Positions 7,001 to 9,885 of a DNA stretch of 9,885 nucleotides are shown here, in pieces. Within the stretch, counting starts at the first letter, position 1; the number at the start of each line of letters is the position of its first letter. The notes beneath the pieces are model-generated. The model saw nothing but the letters and a program-made list of their open reading frames with translations. It did no database searches and had not been told where the DNA came from. The DNA is from DATMNI01 sp035570275 (GTDB lineage: Bacteria > Acidobacteriota > Terriglobia > Bryobacterales > Bryobacteraceae). Position numbers and translations under genes: made by a program. The stretch is from the NCBI GenBank assembly GCA_035570275.1, contig DATMNI010000463.1:1-9885 (forward strand), read 5' to 3'.

Positions 7001-7518
7001 TGCCCTTCGGCAACGGCCATCGCTGGCTAAGAAGCGGCATCGCCAACCAGGTGTTGGGTGGATGGCGGCTGAGCGCGATTCAGGTTTATGCCAGCGGATT
7101 CCCGATCGGCGTGACGCGCAACAGCCCGCTGCCGATTTTCAACGGGCAGAACCGCGCCTACATCACCACATACGACGGATGGCGCGCGCCGGTAAGTGGG
7201 AGTTTCGATCCGGCGGTGAACCTCTTCCTGAATGCCGCGGCGTTCCCGGCCCAGCCGAATTCGCTGCTGGGCAATGAGACCCGGTTCAACCCGAAGCTGC
7301 GGGCCTTTCCGAACCTGGCAGAGAACGTCAGCATAGGGAAATCGTTCGCCATTCGAGAGCCCATGCGGCTGGACTTTCGGGCGGAAGCGTTCAACCTGTT
7401 CAACCGGACGGTGTTCTCGCCGCCTACTACCAACCTGAACAGCACGTCGTTCGGCGTGGTGAGCAACCAGGCCAATTTGCCGCGGCAAATGCAAGTGGCG
7501 TTGAAGTTGTACTGGTAG
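4036..7518 (+). CDS. Oar-like TonB-dependent outer membrane receptor with carboxypeptidase-regulatory domain
   Basis: Complete, 1160 residues, a usual length for the acidobacterial Oar-like family. A signal peptide covers residues 1-19 (KKLVFAAVLLGPLVFGQ). A carboxypeptidase-regulatory beta-sandwich domain follows at about 22-107 (GSLTGVVLDATGAPIPNVPV, APGTYRIAVTVSGFR). A plug-like region lies at about 140-255, with TLDGLSVNT, FKAEYGQAGGGVITFASKSG and FHGTAYDFLRND. The rest is a large beta-barrel with family-typical stretches such as LYNGRNRTFFFLSYEGFRNR and LNLGLRYEFTRPP. It ends in the outer-membrane C-terminal pattern ALKLYW with a terminal aromatic. Cys508 and Cys515 could form a disulfide in an outer loop. 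Such proteins import or bind large ligands using TonB energy; the ligand here is unknown, since no SusD-like or catabolic gene adjoins it. It is probably a single-gene transcription unit. Confidence 0.95.
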   Translation: MFKKLVFAAVLLGPLVFGQSERGSLTGVVLDATGAPIPNVPVVITNRATNAAEHVTTTTAGEFAAPNLAPGTYRIAVTVSGFRRFVEDGITLTAGATVRTDARLQLGQVTESIEVQAQAEQMQTENARVSTAVENKLVDQLPLVVGGALRSPFDLVSTVAEAKGSGSALSLGGGQAASWSATLDGLSVNTNRSGDAGETAYLTPSVESITEFAVDTNGFKAEYGQAGGGVITFASKSGTNAFHGTAYDFLRNDHFDARGFFAKTRSIYKQNDFGASAGGPVVVPKLYNGRNRTFFFLSYEGFRNRLGSNGTILTVPTPEMYKGDFSNWVNSKGALLPIYDPVSTAPNPSGSGFVRTPFPGNQIPTSRFSGISQKILPYAEAVAPNRAGLVPGTPGWISNNYLSNGGVTESPTDKGSVKIDQNFGSNHHVAFFYNRTRYDSAPGPSGPSGLPEPLWNGQVSSYTASLYRTNYDWTISPRMFNHFSIGGNKFFKNSYSPNSGQDWKGKICIPNAVDCNVNFPNVGFSEFTGWGSTTYNGTDQPSWSLKDDLSYVRGAHTLKFGYAFESQRANGFGEQNISGQASFSFLETAVPGATSFTSGSSFASFLLGAADSGATETIRLLPQTYSYHGFYAQDDWRLSQRLVLNLGLRYEFTRPPRAGGDQYSDFSPTTPNPAINNAPGAVIFAGNGPGRTGTRSLIPGWYGAWGPRLGLAYSVDSKTTVRAGFSRSFSRVTVVSGTSHYSGFIGQYAFASPNQGITPAFYWDQGLPSYPLPPQINPAFANNGNVDYWNGYDATRAPEALNWTLSLQRQLSGNTVLEADYNATAGTHLQTGIININQVPMAVVNQLIQQYGATAAINLLNSNILSAQAVAAGIPIPYANFTNAAVQRSQTVSQALRPYPQYLTIDTSQGGGDKSGHSTYHALGLRLNRRMATGLTMQWSYTLSKLLTDSDTYYANAGFAEDNGNRRLEKSIGAYDQTHVLKLNTVYDLPFGNGHRWLRSGIANQVLGGWRLSAIQVYASGFPIGVTRNSPLPIFNGQNRAYITTYDGWRAPVSGSFDPAVNLFLNAAAFPAQPNSLLGNETRFNPKLRAFPNLAENVSIGKSFAIREPMRLDFRAEAFNLFNRTVFSPPTTNLNSTSFGVVSNQANLPRQMQVALKLYW

Positions 7519-7998
7519 GGCTGAAAAAGAGAGCAACGGGCGCCTGTTCCAGGAGCTTTGGCGAAAGAAAACAATTCGTCTGGCACAGCCGAGCAATAGC
7601 GGTGGGCAGATCGACCAGATTCTTTCGCGAGGCTACAAGCAGCACTCCAAGTGTTCCGGTACACTGCAAATTCAAACGCTCCGCCTCGCGACGCCCAGGG
7701 CGGTCATCAATGAGCAATAGATCCGCATGGAGCCGGAGTGCGAGTGCAATCGCCTCCCGTTCTCCAGGATCCAGACTGGCAGCCACCGCGGTGAGTGCAT
7801 CTGACCCCACCGTTTCCAAGCGAACCCAACGAGGCGGATTGGCACTCCAACTTCTCACTGGGTCCGGTGAGCGGTTGGCCAGCAACTCACGCTGCACCGC
7901 GAACGGCAGGGCACTTGGCCGTACACATCCGCGAGCAGATTCACCTGGCCAATCTGGATGAGGTAGTTGATCGGAGCCGTATCTGCGACTACGATCAT
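7427..7998 (-). pseudogene. DUF3368 PIN-like toxin, frameshifted
   Basis: DUF3368 proteins are PIN-fold putative nucleases paired with UPF0175 antitoxins. Translation from ATG 7998 gives MIVVADTAPINYLIQIGQVN then LLADVYGQV, a typical N-terminus with the first acidic residue in VADT. Similarity then continues only in another frame from about 7909: LPFAVQRELLANRSPDPV, DPGEREAIALAL, LLLIDDRPGRREAE, CTGTLGVLLVASRKNLVDLP. The lesion lies at 7909-7914, where GTG CCC TG replaces an expected GTG-N-CC-CTG, a one-base loss (true mutation or sequencing error). The start overlaps the antitoxin stop by 4 bp (ATGA). The family-like part ends near 7545. The frame then runs about 30 more residues to a stop at 7427, antisense to the last 92 bases of the receptor gene. 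Product is probably inactive as read. Confidence 0.75.
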
Positions 7999-8270
7999 GC
8001 GTCCGGCAGGATTCCCAGCCGCTTGTGGGTATCGATGTCCTGAGCGAGATCGGATTCGTGGTAGTCAAGATGAACGCCGGCGTTCTTCAGGAAACCGTGC
8101 ACTTCGACCCGACTTTCAAGCCCGAGCATCCGTCGTATCTGACTCTCCGTCAACACACCAGACCGATAGCCCTCTGCTGCTACAGCCTCCAAGGTCCGTC
8201 TTGGCACGTCGCCCCACTTGGATTCCAAGGCTCGGGAGATATCTTCGGGCAGTTCGATAACGACGTTCAT
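7995..8270 (-). CDS. UPF0175 family antitoxin
   Basis: A 91-residue protein starting MNVVIELPEDIS. The centre (RRTLEAVAAEGYRSGVLTES, then QIRRMLGLESRVEVHGFLKN, then AGVHLDY) is the characteristic UPF0175 pattern. It contains a short helix-turn-helix-like segment that probably binds the module's own promoter. The ATG at 8270 is preferred to the GTG at 8273 because GAAGG (8276-8280) is 5 nt away from it. The stop overlaps the start of the DUF3368 toxin by 4 bp, as is usual for these type II-like pairs. The gene appears intact although its toxin is frameshifted, so it may persist as an orphan antitoxin or regulator. Confidence 0.85.
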   Translation of the reverse strand: MNVVIELPEDISRALESKWGDVPRRTLEAVAAEGYRSGVLTESQIRRMLGLESRVEVHGFLKNAGVHLDYHESDLAQDIDTHKRLGILPDA

Positions 8271-8275
8271 CACGA

Positions 8276-8280
8276 CCTTC
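8276..8280 (-). promoter_or_regulatory. Shine-Dalgarno site of the UPF0175 gene
   Basis: GAAGG on the minus strand, 5 nt before ATG 8270 and only 2 nt before GTG 8273. It favours the ATG. Confidence 0.55.
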
Positions 8281-8381
8281 TTTCATGGTACTTCGTATTC
8301 GGCTCTGTAGAAGGCCCCCTCGGCCACTCAAGCCGCATTCGCATCTTCCTTGGTGGTCCAAACGAGGTTGTCGGAACGGCC

Positions 8382-8591
8382 CTACCCCGTCTGGTCCACG
8401 GACTGAATCAACGCCCGGATGTAGACGTAGGCGAGGGCATAGGATTGCAGGCCGCCCGGATCGTTGGGTGCAACGGGAGCGGGGTCGGGCATCAGCAAAA
8501 TCTTCTGGCGCGAGCCGAAATTGCGGATCACGTCGTAGATCTCCTTGCCGGGGTCGGCCAGCATTTCCGATAGCGTGCCCTGCTGGCAACC
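8382..8591 (-). pseudogene. Unrecognised C-terminal coding remnant
   Basis: About 69 codons, in the same frame as the stop of the VapC-like gene, read GCQQGTLSEMLADPGKEIYD, then VIRNFGSRQKILLMPDPAPV, then APNDPGGLQSYALAYVYIRA and LIQSVDQTG before the TAG at 8382. The third codon positions are strongly G/C-biased, as in real genes here, so this was probably coding. An ATG at 8564 could start a 60-residue protein, but it has only a weak Shine-Dalgarno sequence. I do not recognise the family. It looks like the tail of a longer gene whose 5' part was lost in the deletion that damaged the neighbouring vapC. The 111 bp between it and the UPF0175 start hold nothing recognisable. Confidence 0.45.
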
Positions 8592-8852
8592 CTAATCCGC
8601 GCGATCCTTCATCGGGTAGCCCGCTTGACGGCCAGTTGCCGCATGAATCGCAACACATTTCAGCACACCGAACAGGTTGCTGAGTGCATCGTGTTCCGCC
8701 GGGCGCGCCCCCGCCCAAAGTTCGGCTGCGCTGACCGGAGAATACAGGATGACAATGTCGGAGCGGGTCAGCTCGGTCCACCGGGAGACGATATCCGTGT
8801 CTCTCCCGCGAGACACCTCAATGAGGATATCCGAATCGACCAGCACGCTCAT
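8592..8852 (-). pseudogene. vapC: VapC-like PIN-domain toxin with internal in-frame deletion
   Basis: VapC toxins are PIN-domain ribonucleases of about 125-140 residues; this one has 86. The N-terminal part is typical: MSVLVDSDILIEVSRGRD with acidic D6, and SPVSAAELWAGARPAEHDAL with acidic E44. The sequence runs normally to ATGRQAG (residue 78), then jumps to YPMKDRAD. In relatives, YPMKD lies near the C-terminus after a segment of roughly 40-45 residues that carries the third acidic site (ELGDALIAA-like) and RNRKHYPMKD. That segment is missing without loss of frame; the junction lies between 8619 and 8618. Without the second acidic cluster, nuclease activity is very unlikely. The start overlaps the antitoxin stop by 4 bp. 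Confidence 0.8.
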
Positions 8853-9088
8853 TTTGCGGTTAGCCTGGCGAGCCGATCACCGCGCCGGAGGCTGCGTACC
8901 ATCTCCACGGCATCCGGCGTTTGGGAAGCTTGCCTGCGAATTCCGACGAACGCCTGCATAGCCTTCATCCGCTGGCCGTGGTTCCCGACGTAGCGTTCAC
9001 GGAGGGCCAGACGAACTAATTCGGAGAGCGTGGTTTGCTGGCTCCGGGCGCGCCCGTGGAGAGTGGCCCAGAGATCCCGCACCGCCAC
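8849..9088 (-). CDS. vapB: VapB-like ribbon-helix-helix antitoxin
   Basis: A 79-residue protein. RDLWATLHGRARSQQTTLSE followed by LVRLALRERYVGN fits the two helices of a ribbon-helix-helix DNA-binding domain. The C-terminal part, AMQAFVGIRRQASQTPD then VRSLRRGDRL, is the toxin-binding tail common in vapB genes next to vapC. The start is a GTG at 9088 without a clear Shine-Dalgarno sequence, and a stop codon (TGA) lies two codons upstream. Only two or three residues precede the first helix, so the N-terminal DNA-contacting beta strand is short or missing. The 5' end may be eroded, or a frameshift may lie near 9088-9100. It is the first gene of the damaged vapBC pair. Confidence 0.75.
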   Translation of the reverse strand: MAVRDLWATLHGRARSQQTTLSELVRLALRERYVGNHGQRMKAMQAFVGIRRQASQTPDAVEMVRSLRRGDRLARLTAK

Positions 9089-9165
9089 GGGTCACTCGGG
9101 GCGAGCCTGCTGAAAGAGAAGCGGCGGCACTGGCTGAGTCTATGGCCTGGCATCCTCCAACAGGG

Positions 9166-9885
9166 TTAGCTGGGCCGCGGATTGAACTGGGAACAGAGCG
9201 CGAAAGTCTTCTCCAGGTGCTCGATGAAAATGCGAACCTTGGTGGAGAGCCGGCGGCTGGCAGGCCGTACGGCAAGGATTGGCACAGTTCGTTCAAAGGG
9301 AGTCAGAAGGCGTATAACAGTACCTTCTCTGAGTTCTGCCGCGAAGAGCCATGCTGGCGCCTGGGCAATCCCCAGATGTTCAAGGACACCCATCCGCATC
9401 TGTTCAATATCGCTGGTTCGAAAGACTCCAGTGGGGATAACACGCTTCGCGTCTTGTCCGGAGCCAAAGCTCCACGGCTGTACGGAGCCCCGCTCGACAA
9501 AAACCACGGCTCGAAAGCGGGTGAGATCGTCCGGCGATTCCGGTGCGCCGTAGCGTGTGAGGTACTGAGGAGTTGCGACGAGAATGATCATCGTCTGCGC
9601 GAATCTTCGCGCAACCAGAGTGGAGTCTGGAAGATCACCTGAGTGGATCGCTAAATCGAAGCCGTCTTCGATGATCGTTGTCGGGCTCTCCGATGCCGCC
9701 ATCTCAATTGCCATATCGGGGTAGGCTGCAAAAAAAGCAGGCAGCTTTGACACCATGTGGAGGCGGGCAAACGTCGGCGGAACGGTCACACGTATGAGGC
9801 CCTTCGGCGCCGTCTGGCCTCGACCGATTCGTGAAGTCGCGTTTTCAAGGTCGTCGAGAATGCGCAAAGCAGACTCGTAAAAGTC
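9166..9885 (-). CDS. LysR-family transcriptional regulator, effector-binding part (5' end outside window)
   Basis: The visible 239 residues begin mid-gene with DFYESALRILDDLENA, the linker helix that follows the winged helix-turn-helix in LysR proteins. The DNA-binding first 60 or so residues lie beyond the right edge. The effector-binding domain is typical: PKGLIRVTVPPTFARLHMVS, LPAFFAAYPDMAIEM, then DGFDLAIHSGDLPDSTLVAR, LVATPQYLTRYGAP, and VRIFIEHLEKTFA near the end. The DLAI..G element and the P-L-I-R opening match the subgroup that includes PA0477-like/AaeR-like regulators of small aromatic or metabolic effectors, but the effector cannot be deduced. LysR genes are often divergent from their target, which would lie to the right, outside the window. 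The 77 bp down to the vapB start show nothing recognisable. Confidence 0.9.
   Translation of the reverse strand, partial: DFYESALRILDDLENATSRIGRGQTAPKGLIRVTVPPTFARLHMVSKLPAFFAAYPDMAIEMAASESPTTIIEDGFDLAIHSGDLPDSTLVARRFAQTMIILVATPQYLTRYGAPESPDDLTRFRAVVFVERGSVQPWSFGSGQDAKRVIPTGVFRTSDIEQMRMGVLEHLGIAQAPAWLFAAELREGTVIRLLTPFERTVPILAVRPASRRLSTKVRIFIEHLEKTFALCSQFNPRPS

Noticed and set aside
4273..7020. A 915-codon open frame antisense to the TonB-dependent receptor
   Set aside because: It has no domain-like patterns and mirrors the receptor's codon structure; long antisense frames are expected opposite GC-rich genes.
7519..7600. Terminator for the receptor gene
   Set aside because: No stem followed by a T-run was found downstream of the stop; short A-runs on the plus strand do not form a stem.
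8116..8781. A 221-codon minus-strand frame spanning vapC, the remnant and UPF0175
   Set aside because: It is out of frame with all three recognised coding stretches and shows no family pattern.
7519..9165. Insertion sequence or integron-like element explaining the toxin-antitoxin cluster
   Set aside because: No transposase or integrase fragment, terminal inverted repeat pair or target duplication could be identified; the damage looks like point and deletion decay.
9142..9642. A 166-codon plus-strand frame opposite the LysR gene
   Set aside because: It is antisense to a clear LysR effector-binding domain.

Overview
The window looks like chromosomal DNA of a GC-rich diderm, most likely an acidobacterium of the Solibacter/Bryobacter type. 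This rests on three protein families that are typical of that phylum: a secreted 'VWFA-related' von Willebrand A protein, a 1160-residue Oar-like TonB-dependent receptor with an N-terminal carboxypeptidase-regulatory domain, and a cell-surface protein with an LPxTA-type sorting signal. No rRNA, tRNA, CRISPR array or intact mobile element was seen.

Left part (1-2377, minus strand). Three genes form one apparent operon, transcribed right to left. The first encodes a secreted protein ending in a sortase sorting signal (LPATAT, hydrophobic segment, RHRR tail). The second encodes a secreted VWA-domain protein, and the third a class D-like sortase that runs off the left edge just after its catalytic histidine. 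The last two genes overlap by 4 bp (ATGA). This reads as a dedicated sortase with its own substrate and a VWA partner, in a Gram-negative-type cell.

Middle (2378-4035). Divergent from the operon lies a short gene for a very acidic 94-residue protein. It is followed by a strongly self-complementary intergenic stretch (2949-3032), then a five-segment membrane protein of uncertain role that carries a four-copy 18-bp in-frame repeat. An eight-unit 13-bp tandem repeat begins at that gene's stop codon and ends where the next gene's putative promoter begins.

Centre (4036-7518). A complete Oar-like TonB-dependent receptor, with a good ribosome binding site and a promoter-like sequence. No substrate-handling genes sit beside it, so its ligand cannot be inferred.

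Right part (7427-9885, minus strand). A decayed toxin-antitoxin zone. A ribbon-helix-helix/VapC pair has an in-frame deletion through the PIN domain. An unrecognised coding remnant follows, then a UPF0175/DUF3368 pair whose toxin is frameshifted and whose 3' end runs antisense into the receptor gene. The window ends inside a LysR-family regulator that lacks its DNA-binding N-terminus because of the window edge.

Short in-frame tandem repeats (12, 15, 18 and 18 bp) recur in four separate genes, plus the 13-bp intergenic array. This suggests a genome prone to small tandem duplications.
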